The notes under the pieces: model-generated
What the model saw: only the letters and a program-made list of their open reading frames with translations
The model's database searches: none
What the model was told of the DNA's origin: nothing
In this document: positions 33,449 to 42,551 of the stretch, piece by piece
Numbering within the stretch: the first letter of the stretch is position 1
Layout of the letters: the number at the start of each line of letters is the position of its first letter
Source of the DNA: Planotetraspora silvatica
GTDB taxonomy: Bacteria > Actinomycetota > Actinomycetes > Streptosporangiales > Streptosporangiaceae
Length of the DNA stretch: 64,000 nucleotides
Direction of reading: 5' to 3'
Assembly (NCBI RefSeq): GCF_016863315.1
Contig: NZ_BOOQ01000026.1
Location: 184,426-248,425 of the forward strand
Translations under genes and position numbers: made by a program

Positions 33449-34623
33449 TAGCGTCGACCTCCGATCAGGTTCGCAAGCCCGTGGGCGCGCAGGAACCCGT
33501 CCGCGGAGCCCGGCCAGTCGAAGCGCTCGGCCTGGCGGCGGGCGCCGTCACGGCGATGCCGTTCCTCGCCGGCCAGGAGCAGCCGCACCGCGTCGGCGTA
33601 CTCGCCCGGGTCGTCGCCGACCGCGACCCCGGACTCGCCGATGACCTCGGGCAGCGCGCTCTCCCGCGACACCACGACGGGGGTTCCGCTCGACAGGGCC
33701 TCCAGCGCGGCCAGCCCGAAGGTCTCGACGGGACCGGGCGCGATGGCGACGTCCGCCGTGGCGAGCAGCCGCGCGAGGAGGTCGCGGTCGGAGACGTGCC
33801 CGAGGAACCGGACCGGCAGCCCGTCCGCCCGCGCCTCCAGCGCAGCCCGCCGCGGGCCGTCCCCCGCCACCACCAGTACGGCGGGCACGCCCCGGCGGCG
33901 GAGTTCGCGCAGCGCCTCGATGGGCCGGTCGGGTCGCTTCTCGGGCGAGAGCCTGCTGCAGTGGACGAGCAGCGGCTCGCCGGGCGCGGCGAACCGGCGG
34001 CGCAACTCGGGGTCGTGCCGCTCGGGGGAGAACCGGGCCAGGTCGACGCCGAGGGGAACGCGCATCAGGTTGGGCACGTTCAGCCGCCTGAACTCGGCCG
34101 CCGCCCATTCCGTCGTGCACACCACCATGTCGAAGTCGGCCGCCGTCCGCCGGTTGAGCCGGTCCGCGAGCCCTCTGACGATCCGCTCCGCCCGGTCGGC
34201 GCGCGCGTCGCCCGAACCGGGGAACGCGGGCAGGAAGCGCGGGGCGAACAGGCGCAGCAGCCCGTCGAGACTCTCGTGCGAGACCATGAGCGACCGCACG
34301 CCCCGCGAGCGGGCCCAGCGGCCCGTCCACCGGAGCGTGGTGCGGTCGGAGACCTCCAGCCGGTCGGGAGCGAGGTCGTCGAGCAGCCGGCGCAGCGACC
34401 GGCGCGCGGTGATGACCCGGTAGCCGCCCGATCCCGGGACGACGGGACCCGGCACCGTGATGATCTGTCCCGAGGGTGTGTCGCGCCTGCCGGCCTCGGG
34501 TCCGGGAATCACCAGCACCGCTTCGTGCCCGGCGGCCTCGTAGCCCGCGCCCAGTTCGTTCAGGGCGGTTCGGAGGCCTCCCGATCGGGGGGCGATGAAG
34601 TTGGCCAGCCGTACGATCCTCAT
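33448..34623 (-). CDS. GT4 family glycosyltransferase
   Basis: 391 residues from ATG 34623; the ORF can be read ten codons further but GGGA supports this start. MRIVRLANFIAPRSGGLRTAL is the N-terminal Gly-rich acceptor loop; LVHCSRLSPEKRPDR and the E-x7-E motif ETFGLAALE are the GT-B donor site. Resembles mycobacterial enzymes of phosphatidylinositol mannoside or glycolipid assembly. First gene of the operon with the GDSL hydrolase and the MgtA-like enzyme. Confidence 0.87.
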   Translation of the reverse strand: MRIVRLANFIAPRSGGLRTALNELGAGYEAAGHEAVLVIPGPEAGRRDTPSGQIITVPGPVVPGSGGYRVITARRSLRRLLDDLAPDRLEVSDRTTLRWTGRWARSRGVRSLMVSHESLDGLLRLFAPRFLPAFPGSGDARADRAERIVRGLADRLNRRTAADFDMVVCTTEWAAAEFRRLNVPNLMRVPLGVDLARFSPERHDPELRRRFAAPGEPLLVHCSRLSPEKRPDRPIEALRELRRRGVPAVLVVAGDGPRRAALEARADGLPVRFLGHVSDRDLLARLLATADVAIAPGPVETFGLAALEALSSGTPVVVSRESALPEVIGESGVAVGDDPGEYADAVRLLLAGEERHRRDGARRQAERFDWPGSADGFLRAHGLANLIGGRR

Positions 34624-34900
34624 GTTCCATCCCGGGAGCCGCAGGACGAGCACTGCATCTTGCCGCGATGGTGACCCAGCCGATTACCCGGACAGGTAAC
34701 CCCAAATGACCTGATCCCTAACCTTCTCCGAATACCCGTGTCATTTCCGGCACGCCAAGATCAGGTGAAGTCAGCGCATCCAACGGAAGATCTTCGTCGT
34801 GCCCACGGTGGCGGGGGCTCCGGACGGGGGAGATCGCTTCTCACTACCGTTCGTGTCCGGACGAGCACACTGCTGCTTCCTGGCACCGAGCCTGGAGGTG

Positions 34901-35143
34901 ATGGCAGTGCCGATCTCAGCCGAGGATCTCGCGTGGAGTCAGTTGCGCAGTGAGTACGGAAGTCATTGGTCGATCTGGAGAAGTGACGCGGGGCGCTGGT
35001 ACGCGACGCGGATGAGGCGGTCGCTGTCCCGGGTGGAGATGGACCGGGGTCTGATCATGACCGCGTCGGGAGAGGACGCGGAGGAACTGCGCGACCTGCT
35101 CACCGCCCAGGAGCGGATCGGAAGTCAGACGATCTCCTCCTGA
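34901..35143 (+). CDS. small conserved actinobacterial protein
   Basis: 80 residues from ATG 34901, close after GGAGG. Contains HWSIWRSDAGRWYATRMRR and a Glu/Asp-rich C-terminus; soluble, no known catalytic motif. Frames extending back to 34799 lack coding character. Similar small proteins accompany regulators in streptomycetes, but I cannot assign a role. Confidence 0.65.
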   Translation: MAVPISAEDLAWSQLRSEYGSHWSIWRSDAGRWYATRMRRSLSRVEMDRGLIMTASGEDAEELRDLLTAQERIGSQTISS

Positions 35144-35204
35144 CGGGAGGCGGATGAGGCGGATCGATCCGGTCGCATGGCTACCGAACTTTGTTCCGGA
35201 TGAT

Positions 35205-35210
35205 TAGTCT
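35205..35210 (+). promoter_or_regulatory. possible -10 box of a leaderless PhyH transcript
   Basis: TAGTCT ends seven bases before the GTG at 35217, the distance expected when transcription begins at the start codon itself. No Shine-Dalgarno is seen. Confidence 0.4.
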
Positions 35211-35216
35211 CGATCT

Positions 35217-35975
35217 GTGACTCTGCCTCAAGCGGCGACGGTTTTGGACGAACTCGACCGCCACGGCTACGTGATCGTCCCGGACCTGCTGAGCCCGGAG
35301 GAGGTCGCGGGGGCCAGGGCGGAGCTTCGGGCCATCCTCGAGAGCACGCCCTTCGGGCGGAACGACTTCGAGGGCGACCGCACCCGGCGGGTCTACGCGC
35401 TGTTCGCCAAGACGCGGAGGTTCGACGGACCGGCGACCCATCCGCTCGTGCTCGCGGTGCTCGACCACTTCCTCGGGCACTACCAGTTGAGCGCGCCCAC
35501 CGGCATCGAGATCGGGCCGGGGGAGACGGCGCAGGCGCTCCACCCGGACGACGGCGTCTATCCCGTCCCGCGTCCTCATCGCGAGATGGTGATCAACGTG
35601 ATGGTGCCGCTCGACGACTTCACCGAGGCGAACGGAGCCACCCGGCTCGTTCCCGGCAGCCACCGCTGGGGTGAGGAACGGCCGGGGCCCGGCACGCCGA
35701 CCATCGGGGCGGAGATGCCCGCCGGCTCCGCGCTCATCTACCTCGGCACCCTGTGGCACGGCGGCGGCGCCAACCGCACCGACCGGCCGCGTCTCGGCGT
35801 GGTCCTGCACTACGCGGCCTCCTGGCTGCGCCCGCAGGAGAACCACCTGCTCGCCGTGCCGAGGGACATCGTGCGGGACCTGCCGGAGCGGATGCAGGAA
35901 CTGCTCGGCTACAACATCTGCCCGCCGTTCATCGGCTACGTCGACGGCCGCCACCCGCGCAGGGTGCTGGACTAG
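35217..35975 (+). CDS. phytanoyl-CoA dioxygenase (PhyH) family protein
   Basis: 252 residues from GTG 35217. The 2-oxoglutarate/iron facial triad is His109-x-Asp111 in LHPDD and distal His181 in LWHGGG, with Arg187/Arg190 downstream for 2-oxoglutarate. It hydroxylates a small organic substrate not identifiable here; ectoine hydroxylase and natural-product tailoring enzymes belong to the same family. Stands alone, with no biosynthetic cluster around it. Confidence 0.88.
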   Translation: MTLPQAATVLDELDRHGYVIVPDLLSPEEVAGARAELRAILESTPFGRNDFEGDRTRRVYALFAKTRRFDGPATHPLVLAVLDHFLGHYQLSAPTGIEIGPGETAQALHPDDGVYPVPRPHREMVINVMVPLDDFTEANGATRLVPGSHRWGEERPGPGTPTIGAEMPAGSALIYLGTLWHGGGANRTDRPRLGVVLHYAASWLRPQENHLLAVPRDIVRDLPERMQELLGYNICPPFIGYVDGRHPRRVLD

Positions 35976-36104
35976 GCGCGGGCTGGGCCGGATCGCCTCG
36001 CGTCCCTATGATGAGTGCGCTTTCACCGGCTGTGCTCGCGGCCTTCAGGCTGCCCGCCGTACGGCGCCCGCGGGCCACCTTGCGGAGAGGAGACCTGCTC
36101 GCCG

Positions 36105-37295
36105 ATGAGCCAGGAGACGCTGGCGGCCACGCCGCCACGCCGACGCCGGATGACAGCCCGGGACGTCACCGAGTCGTTGCGCGTGGCCACCCCGCTGGAG
36201 TTGCTGTTCGACCTGTGCTTCGTCGTCGCGGTCGCGCAGGCGGCGGGCGGGCTGCACCACGCGCTGACGGCGGGGCACTTCGGCGACGGCCTGGTCGGCT
36301 ACGCCATGACGTTCTTCGCCATCTGGTGGGCCTGGATGAATTTCTCCTGGTTCGCCTCCGCCTACGACACCGACGACGTGCCGTACCGGATCGCCGCGCT
36401 GGTCCAGATCACCGGCGCGCTGATCCTCGCGGCGGGCATCCCGAGGGCGTTCGACCAGCGCGACTTCACCATCGCGGTCCTGGGATACGTCGTGATGCGC
36501 ACGGCCCTGGTGGCCAACTGGCTGCGCGCCGCCGTCTCCGATCCGGAGGGCCGCGGGACCGCGCTGCGATACGCGGCCGGGGTCACGCTCGTGGAGGCGG
36601 GATGGGTCGCGATGCTGGCGCTCCCGTCCGGGGTGCGGCCGTGGGTGTGGCTGCTCCTCGCGTGCGCCGATCTCGCGGTCCCGCTGTTCGCCGAGCGCAG
36701 GCACCGTACGGCATGGCACCCGCACCACATCGCCGAGCGCTACGGCCTGTTCACACTGATCGTTCTCGGTGAGTCGATCCTCGCGGCGACTCTCGCCGTT
36801 CAGGAGGCCGTCGACACGAGACACGCCACCGCGGGTCTGTACGGCGTGGCGGCGGGAGGGCTGCTCATCGTGTTCGCGATGTGGTGGCTGTACTTCGCCA
36901 AGCCCGCCCACCGGTTCCTGACCTCCAACCGGTCGGCCTTCATCTGGGGCTACGGCCACTACCTGGTCTTCGGGTCGGCGGCCGCCGTCGGGGCGGGGCT
37001 GTCCGCCGCCGTCGACTTCGCCACGGACCACTCCACCGGTGACGGGGTGGTGCCCGGGGCGGTCGTGACCGTTCCGGTGGCGGTCTTCCTGCTCGCCGTG
37101 TGGTGGTTGCAGCACCGTCCGCACCAGGTCGGCCACCTGCACAATCTGCTGGTGCCCTCCGCCGTGGTCCTCGTGCTCGCGGGCACCTTCACCGGCGTGC
37201 CCGTGCTGATCGCCGGGGTCGTCCTCACCGTGCTCGTCGTGCTCGCCGTGGTGGTGACGCGCCGCGCGGGCGTCGCCGCCGACGGTCATGCCTGA
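36105..37295 (+). CDS. low temperature requirement protein A (LtrA) family
   Basis: 396 residues from ATG 36105, with GGAGAGGAG upstream. ATPLELLFDLCFVVAVAQ is the LtrA signature, HHIAERYGLFTLIVLGESIL lies mid-protein, and 10-12 membrane helices are predicted. Described as needed for growth of Listeria at low temperature; biochemical role unknown. Its TGA stop sits in a 13-bp tandem repeat shared with the convergent kinase-like gene. Confidence 0.88.
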   Translation: MSQETLAATPPRRRRMTARDVTESLRVATPLELLFDLCFVVAVAQAAGGLHHALTAGHFGDGLVGYAMTFFAIWWAWMNFSWFASAYDTDDVPYRIAALVQITGALILAAGIPRAFDQRDFTIAVLGYVVMRTALVANWLRAAVSDPEGRGTALRYAAGVTLVEAGWVAMLALPSGVRPWVWLLLACADLAVPLFAERRHRTAWHPHHIAERYGLFTLIVLGESILAATLAVQEAVDTRHATAGLYGVAAGGLLIVFAMWWLYFAKPAHRFLTSNRSAFIWGYGHYLVFGSAAAVGAGLSAAVDFATDHSTGDGVVPGAVVTVPVAVFLLAVWWLQHRPHQVGHLHNLLVPSAVVLVLAGTFTGVPVLIAGVVLTVLVVLAVVVTRRAGVAADGHA

Positions 37296-37335
37296 GCGTC
37301 ACGCCTGACCGTCATGTCCGACCGTCACGCCTGAC
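37284..37335. repeat. 13-bp tandem repeat spanning two convergent stop codons
   Basis: Four units of about CGTCACGCCTGAC at 37284, 37297, 37310 and 37323, with a degenerate fifth. The unit contains TGA read forward and TCA (TGA on the minus strand), and supplies the stop of ltrA at 37293-37295 and of the convergent kinase-like gene at 37325-37327. Confidence 0.88.
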
Positions 37336-37843
37336 CGCCAGGCTCGCCGCCGAGCCTCGCCAGCACGATGCCGGCGATCTCCTCGGGGGTGTTGGCCGAG
37401 GTGTCCACCGTGACGTCGGCCACCTCCTGGAAGTGCGGCAGGCGCCGGGCACGCTGCTCGGTGAGCATCTCGACCAGGTCGGGCTTGAAATGCGGCCGGT
37501 GGGGGCTCGACCGCATGCGTTCGGCCAGGACGGCCGGCGGCCCGTCGAGGAACACCACGAACGCGGGGGCCAGCAGGCTCCGCGAGTCCGGATCGTCGAC
37601 CGTGCTCGCCGCCGCGGCGATCACCGGGACCGGGTCGGCGGCCAGGGCCTCCTTCAGCACCAGCGCCTCACGCGCGTGCAGTTCGCCGGGGCCCACGTCG
37701 GCGGCCATCGTGGCTGCGGTCGTGCCGTAGCGGCTCTGGAGGTCGGCGTCGCTGTCTCTCATGGGACGGCCGAGCGTCCGGGCGAGCAGGCCGGCCACCG
37801 TGCTCTTCCCCGCCCCCATGAGTCCCATCACCACTACTGGCAT
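37325..37843 (-). CDS. P-loop kinase, shikimate kinase-like with altered motif
   Basis: 172 residues from ATG 37843 (ATG 37852 possible). Walker A VVVMGLMGAGKST and DSDADLQSRYG match shikimate/gluconate kinases. The shikimate-binding GGG loop is replaced by VIAAAASTVDD, and the expected GE..FR reads GELHARE. The lid region RMRSSPHRPHF is present. It probably phosphorylates a different small molecule; gluconate is a possibility. No aroK neighbours (aroB, aroC) occur. Confidence 0.72.
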   Translation of the reverse strand: MPVVVMGLMGAGKSTVAGLLARTLGRPMRDSDADLQSRYGTTAATMAADVGPGELHAREALVLKEALAADPVPVIAAAASTVDDPDSRSLLAPAFVVFLDGPPAVLAERMRSSPHRPHFKPDLVEMLTEQRARRLPHFQEVADVTVDTSANTPEEIAGIVLARLGGEPGGQA

Positions 37844-37941
37844 AACCGTCATAAAGGCAATGCTGCCCGGTGCCGCGGACTCATGCCGACGTTTGACTTC
37901 CGTGCAGGGGATAGAGCAGAGGGCGAAGGAGGGACTGCGCC

Positions 37942-38199
37942 ATGACCATCGCTGGAAGCATCATTCTCATCATGCTGGGGGCCATCCTCACCTGGGCCGT
38001 CGACTTCGCCGTGGCCGGAGTGGACATTCAGGTGATCGGTGTGATCCTCATGCTGGGCGGCCTCGCCGGCCTGCTCTTCGGCATCTGGCGGCTGAGCACG
38101 GTGCGCCGGGCGACCACCGTGAGGACCGTCGAGCCCACCGATGAAGTGATCCGCCACCACCCTGTCTACGAGGAGCGACGAGACACCGACGCCTTCTGA
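37942..38199 (+). CDS. DUF6458-type small membrane protein
   Basis: 85 residues; ATG after GAAGGAGGG. Two membrane helices at about 3-22 and 28-48 (IILIMLGAILTWAV and VIGVILMLGGLAGLLFGIW), then a basic, acidic-ended cytoplasmic tail. Matches the actinobacterial DUF6458 family; role unknown, often near stress genes. Confidence 0.8.
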   Translation: MTIAGSIILIMLGAILTWAVDFAVAGVDIQVIGVILMLGGLAGLLFGIWRLSTVRRATTVRTVEPTDEVIRHHPVYEERRDTDAF

Positions 38200-38224
38200 T
38201 CCAGAGGGTTCCCTGACGGGAGCG

Positions 38225-38250
38225 GCCCGCCGCGGATGATCGCGGCGGGC
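38225..38250. terminator. bidirectional hairpin between convergent genes
   Basis: GCCCGCCGCG pairs perfectly with CGCGGCGGGC around GATGAT, between the DUF6458 and MerR stops. There is no T-run, so this is an L-shaped terminator of the kind common in actinomycetes. Confidence 0.75.
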
Positions 38251-38277
38251 TGTTCCCGTCCCTGAGACCGCGGCAGG

Positions 38278-39045
38278 TCAACCGGCCTGCCGGACCCGCT
38301 CCAGATACCGGACCAGGTCACGCATCCGGTCGGCGGGCCAGGGCAGGCTCCGCCCGATCTCCTCGCTGTTGTCGTTCCACATGCGCTGGGCCGCCGCCCT
38401 GGTCTGCTCGCCGTCGCCGGCGTGGAAGCGGCTTCCCAGCGCGTCCCAGCGGGCGACGAGGGACCGCACCCGCGGGTCCTCGACGGGAGTGTCCTCCTCC
38501 ACGTGCCGCAGGAGTTCCTCGACGAGTTCCGCCCACTCGGTCTTGGCCGCCTCGATGGTCTCCGAGCCGAGTTCGGCCCTGCGCCGTGCCAGTTGCTCGC
38601 GTTGCTCCGTCGTGAAATACGTCTCGAACACAGAGATCATCTCCAGGGTCGTGAGGAACTGGTCCGGATCGGGCATCGACGCGTGGTCGATCTGACCGAG
38701 CAGCCCGCGAAGCTGCTCGGTGAGCTGCTGGACCTGCGCGGCGTGGACCTCCAGCCCGCGGAGCTGCTCCGCGAGCAGATCGCGCATCGCCTCCAGGCCG
38801 CCCGTGGAATCCGCGAGGACGCTCGCGATCTCCTCCAGGGAGACGCCGAGGCTCCGCAACGCCCGGACCTGGTACAGCCGGCGCACGTCGAACTCGGTGT
38901 AGCGGCGGTGCCCGGACGCGGTGCGTTCACTCGGGCTCAGCAGGCCGATCTCGTCGTAGTGGCGCAGGGCTCGCACGGTCGTCCCGCTCGCCCGCGCCAC
39001 CTCGCCGATGCTCCAGCGACGTCCCACGTCGTCTTTCCCGATCAC
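38278..39045 (-). CDS. MerR family regulator with TipAS-like domain
   Basis: 255 residues. N-terminal SIGEVARASGTTVRALRHYDEIGLL is the MerR DNA-binding domain, followed by a coiled-coil dimerisation helix at about 80-125. The C-terminal FTTEQREQLARRRAELG...WAELV...RVRSLVARWDALGSRF is a TipAS domain, which in TipA captures thiopeptide antibiotics covalently at a cysteine. That cysteine is absent, so the ligand probably differs. Target genes unknown; it is convergent with DUF6458. Confidence 0.88.
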   Translation of the reverse strand: MIGKDDVGRRWSIGEVARASGTTVRALRHYDEIGLLSPSERTASGHRRYTEFDVRRLYQVRALRSLGVSLEEIASVLADSTGGLEAMRDLLAEQLRGLEVHAAQVQQLTEQLRGLLGQIDHASMPDPDQFLTTLEMISVFETYFTTEQREQLARRRAELGSETIEAAKTEWAELVEELLRHVEEDTPVEDPRVRSLVARWDALGSRFHAGDGEQTRAAAQRMWNDNSEEIGRSLPWPADRMRDLVRYLERVRQAG

Positions 39046-39117
39046 GTTCGCAACGCTAGGACCTCCCGCGACGGCGGGTTCAAGTCCCCCGTCCCGCGAG
39101 TTCGGCGGGTGTCTCCG

Positions 39118-40119
39118 TCACCGGCGGCGGCGCAGGCCCACGAGCACCGCCGCGGCGAGCCCGGTGGCCGCGGCGGTCACCGCGCCGCGATGTTGCGACA
39201 GCCACACCTGGACACTGCGCGGGTGCGAGCGGTCGTCGAAGCCGCCGTGCGCGCCGTAGTCCTCGTCGTCGTCCGCCGGCTCCCAGAGGTTCGACACCTC
39301 ACCGGGCGCCTTGCCCTCCACCTGCTGGGCCTTCACCCCGGTCCGGCCGAGGTAGCGGTCGAGCAGGCCGGGAGCGACCCGCTCGGCCATGATCGTGGCC
39401 GCCGTCGTGGCGCCGACCCAGAACTCCCTGCGTTCCGGATGATCGGCGGCGAACAGCACCGCCTGGGCGGCGACCTCCGGCTGATAGATCGGCGGCACCG
39501 GCTGGGGGTGCCTGCGCAACCGGGTCAGCCCCCAGTCGAACTGTGGGGTGTTCAGGGCCGGTAGCTGCACCATCGTGATCTTCACGCTGGACCCTGCGGC
39601 GAGGAGTTCGGTCCTGACCGACTCGGTGAAGCCCTTGATCGCGTGCTTGGCTCCGCAGTACGCCGACTGGAGTGGGATGGCGCGGTAGGCCAGCGCCGAG
39701 CCGGCCTGCACGATGACGCCGCTGTCCCGCGGTCGCATCACCTCGAGGGCCGCGCGCGTCCCCCACACGTAGCCCAGGTAGGTCACCTGGGTGACGCGTT
39801 CGAACTCCTCCGGGCTGATCTCCATGAACGGCGCGAACACCGTCGTGAAGGCGACGTTGATCCACACGTCGATCGGGCCGAGTTCGGTCTCGATCCGCTG
39901 GGCGGCCTGCCGTACCTGCTCGTAGTCGGCCACGTCGGCGGTGAAGACCTTCGCGGTGCCGCCTCCGACGCCGACGTCCACGGCGGCGCCGGCCAGGCCG
40001 GCCTCGCCACGGGCGATCAACGCGACGATCGCCCCCTGGCCGCCGAGCTGCCGGACGATCGCGCGGCCCACACCACCGCTGGCTCCTGTGACCACGACGA
40101 CCTTGTCGCTGAGGCTCAC
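39118..40119 (-). CDS. short-chain dehydrogenase with C-terminal membrane helix
   Basis: 333 residues from GTG 40119, after AGAGGA. The Rossmann motif TGASGGVG at 11-18 and active-site Ser/YCGAKHA (YxxxK) are intact, so it is an NAD(P)-dependent oxidoreductase. A linker rich in Asp and a C-terminal hydrophobic helix with RRRR anchor distinguish it from cytosolic members. Substrate unknown. Confidence 0.87.
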   Translation of the reverse strand: MSLSDKVVVVTGASGGVGRAIVRQLGGQGAIVALIARGEAGLAGAAVDVGVGGGTAKVFTADVADYEQVRQAAQRIETELGPIDVWINVAFTTVFAPFMEISPEEFERVTQVTYLGYVWGTRAALEVMRPRDSGVIVQAGSALAYRAIPLQSAYCGAKHAIKGFTESVRTELLAAGSSVKITMVQLPALNTPQFDWGLTRLRRHPQPVPPIYQPEVAAQAVLFAADHPERREFWVGATTAATIMAERVAPGLLDRYLGRTGVKAQQVEGKAPGEVSNLWEPADDDEDYGAHGGFDDRSHPRSVQVWLSQHRGAVTAAATGLAAAVLVGLRRRR

Positions 40120-40297
40120 CTCGTCATCCTCTCGATTCAGGTCCGCCGCCGGGGCTCGGCCGCCCGCGGGCGGCCGGGGCATGGGCGCCCTCTACCCGAG
40201 AAGAAACGAGTCACGCACGGCGTCGCCGCGTCACGGCGCGACAGCTGAGCGTCACGGCCGGACGTTTGCCCATGAGGTCAAGGGGTAGCCGGGACTC

Positions 40298-41341
40298 ATG
40301 ACGGGTCTGCTTGTCGAGGGTGTCGAACGGATCGCGGTGTTGCCGGCCGGTGTCCTGGCCGACCTGCTGATCGCGCTGCCTGCCCTCGATGCCCTGAAGA
40401 GGGCCTATCCCGCCGCCGCGATCACCCTGCTCGGACGCGACTGGCACACGCGCTTCCTGCGGAACCGTCCCGGTCCCGTGCACGACGTGGTGCCCCTGCC
40501 GCCCATCTCCGGCGTGTCCTCCTCCGTCGGCGGCGGCGCCGTTCCCGACGAGGTCTATGACGATCTGCGCTCGCGCCGATTCGACGTCGTGGTGCAGATG
40601 CACGGCGGCGGCCGCGACTGCAACCCGTTCGTACGGCGGCTGGGCGCGCGGCTCACCGCCGGCCTGTGCGCGCCCGACGCCGAGCGTCTCGACAGATGGA
40701 TCCCCTACATCGACCACCAGCACGAGACCCTCCGATCCCTGGAGGTCGCCGGGCTTGTCGGCGCGGGGACCGCGGACGTCGAGCCGCACCTGTCCGTCAT
40801 CAGGGAGGACTGGTCGGAGCTCAACCGGCGGCTGGGCAGACTGCCGAAGGGACTCGTGGCGATCCATCCCGGCGCGCCGGACCCGAGGCGTCGCTGGCCT
40901 CCCGAGTGTTTCGCCGAGGTCGCCGACCGCCTGGGACGGCCCGTGGTCGTGACCGGCACGGAATCGGAACGGGACGTCGTCGAACGGGTGGCGGCCGCGA
41001 TGAAGCGCCCCGGGCACGTCGTGATCGACGAACTCTCCGTCGGCGGGCTCGCCGCGCTCTACGCGGCCTGTGACCTCGTCGTCTCCAACGAGAGCGGGCC
41101 CCGTCATCTCGCCGCCGCCACCGGCACGCCGACGGTCGGCGTCTACTGGTGCGGCGATCTGATCAGCCGGGGACCGCTGAGCAGGGGCATGCACCGGCCG
41201 CTGATCTCCTGGACGATCCAGTGCCCGGCCTGCGACGGAGGGAGCGTGGGCTCCCTCGGCTGCGGGCACAGATCGGCCTCGTGGGTCGCGGGCGTCACCG
41301 TTGACGACGTCCTCGAACAGGCGCAGGACCTGCTCCGATGA
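40298..41341 (+). CDS. glycosyltransferase family 9 (heptosyltransferase-like)
   Basis: 347 residues. RIAVLPAGVLADLLIALPALDALKRAYP is the GT9 acceptor-domain motif; VAIHPGAPDPRRRWPPECF and SNESGPRHLAAATGTPTVGVY are donor-site motifs. In Actinomycetota such enzymes decorate wall or capsular glycans with an ADP-heptose or similar donor. It ends 47 bases inside the convergent GT4 gene, so both 3' ends overlap. Confidence 0.87.
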   Translation: MTGLLVEGVERIAVLPAGVLADLLIALPALDALKRAYPAAAITLLGRDWHTRFLRNRPGPVHDVVPLPPISGVSSSVGGGAVPDEVYDDLRSRRFDVVVQMHGGGRDCNPFVRRLGARLTAGLCAPDAERLDRWIPYIDHQHETLRSLEVAGLVGAGTADVEPHLSVIREDWSELNRRLGRLPKGLVAIHPGAPDPRRRWPPECFAEVADRLGRPVVVTGTESERDVVERVAAAMKRPGHVVIDELSVGGLAALYAACDLVVSNESGPRHLAAATGTPTVGVYWCGDLISRGPLSRGMHRPLISWTIQCPACDGGSVGSLGCGHRSASWVAGVTVDDVLEQAQDLLR

Positions 41342-42551
41342 CCACCGCGCCCTCGCTCCCCCTCCTCCGGGCGGACAGCACCTCGTCGTAGACGGCGAGC
41401 GTCTCCGAGGCGATGCGGCCCCAGCCGTACCTGACCTTGGCCCGGTCGGCCCCGGCGATGCCGTACGCCGTACGACGCACGGGGTCGTCGAGGAGGGTCC
41501 GCAGGGCCTTCGCGAGCGCCCGCGGGTGGCGCGGCGGGACGAGGAGGCCGGTCACACCGTTGACCACGGTCTCCTTCTGACCGCCGACGGCGGAGGCGAC
41601 CACGGGGACGCCGCACGCCATCCCTTCAAGCGCGACCATGCCGAACGGCTCGTACCAGGGGACCGAGACGAGCGCCGCGGCCGAGCGCATGAGGGAGGGC
41701 AGTTCGGACCTGCCGATGCGGCCGATGAACCGCACCCGGTCGCCGACTCCGGCCTGGGCGGCGATCCATCGCAGGCGGGTGACCTCCGCGTCGCGATGCA
41801 GTTCGGAGGCCGCGGGACCGCCCGCGACGACCAGTTCGACGTCCGGCAGGCGGCGCAGTGCCTCGATGCTCGTCTCCACGCCCTTGCGCCGCACGAGCCT
41901 GCCCACGGACAACAGCCGCGGACGGCTGGGCCGTTCGCGCGGTGTGACGTGGTGGTTGAAGGCGGCGGTGTCGACGCCGCAGGGCACCACCCGGGTGGAC
42001 CTGCGGGGTACACGCATGCGGATCAGCTCGTCGACCTCGTCGTGGCAGGTCGCGATGATCGCGTCCGCACGCCGGCCGATCGAGGCCTCGGCCTTGATCC
42101 GGTCGCGCGGGCTCGCGTCCGCGGAGCCCTGGTGGCGCCGCTTGACGCTGCCGAGGGCGTGGTAGGTGTGGACGACCGGGACGCGCACCTGCTCGGCCGC
42201 CTCCAGCGCGGCGACGCCGCTCATCCAGAAATGGCTGTGCACCACGTCCGGCCGGTCGAAGACCCATCGGTCGCGCAGCCACGCGCCGAAGTCGGGGATC
42301 CAGGGCAGGATCTCGTCCTTGGAGATCGGGGCGGCCGGTCCGGCCGGCACGTGCACCACGCTCAGTCCCGGCCCGATCTCGACGGTGTCGGGGGCGTCCT
42401 CGCGGTCCTTGCGCGTGTAGACGGTGACCTCATGGCCGAGGCCGGCGATCTCGCGCGCGAGGGCGCCGACATGGACGTTCTGTCCACCGGCGTCCACCGC
42501 GCCGGGAACGGCGAGGGGGCTGGCGTGTTCCGAGATCATGGCGATCTTCAC
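41295..42551 (-). CDS. GT4 glycosyltransferase, MshA-like
   Basis: 418 residues from GTG 42551, seven bases after GGAGG. MISEHASPLA...GGQNVHVGALAREIAGLGHEVTVYTR is the N-terminal loop typical of MshA-type and sucrose-synthase-like enzymes; LLSVGRLVRRKGV and EPFGMVALEG (E-x7-E) form the donor site. True MshA acts in mycothiol synthesis; that assignment is not certain here because several paralogues exist. Convergent with the GT9 gene. Confidence 0.82.
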   Translation of the reverse strand: MKIAMISEHASPLAVPGAVDAGGQNVHVGALAREIAGLGHEVTVYTRKDREDAPDTVEIGPGLSVVHVPAGPAAPISKDEILPWIPDFGAWLRDRWVFDRPDVVHSHFWMSGVAALEAAEQVRVPVVHTYHALGSVKRRHQGSADASPRDRIKAEASIGRRADAIIATCHDEVDELIRMRVPRRSTRVVPCGVDTAAFNHHVTPRERPSRPRLLSVGRLVRRKGVETSIEALRRLPDVELVVAGGPAASELHRDAEVTRLRWIAAQAGVGDRVRFIGRIGRSELPSLMRSAAALVSVPWYEPFGMVALEGMACGVPVVASAVGGQKETVVNGVTGLLVPPRHPRALAKALRTLLDDPVRRTAYGIAGADRAKVRYGWGRIASETLAVYDEVLSARRRGSEGAVVIGAGPAPVRGRRQR

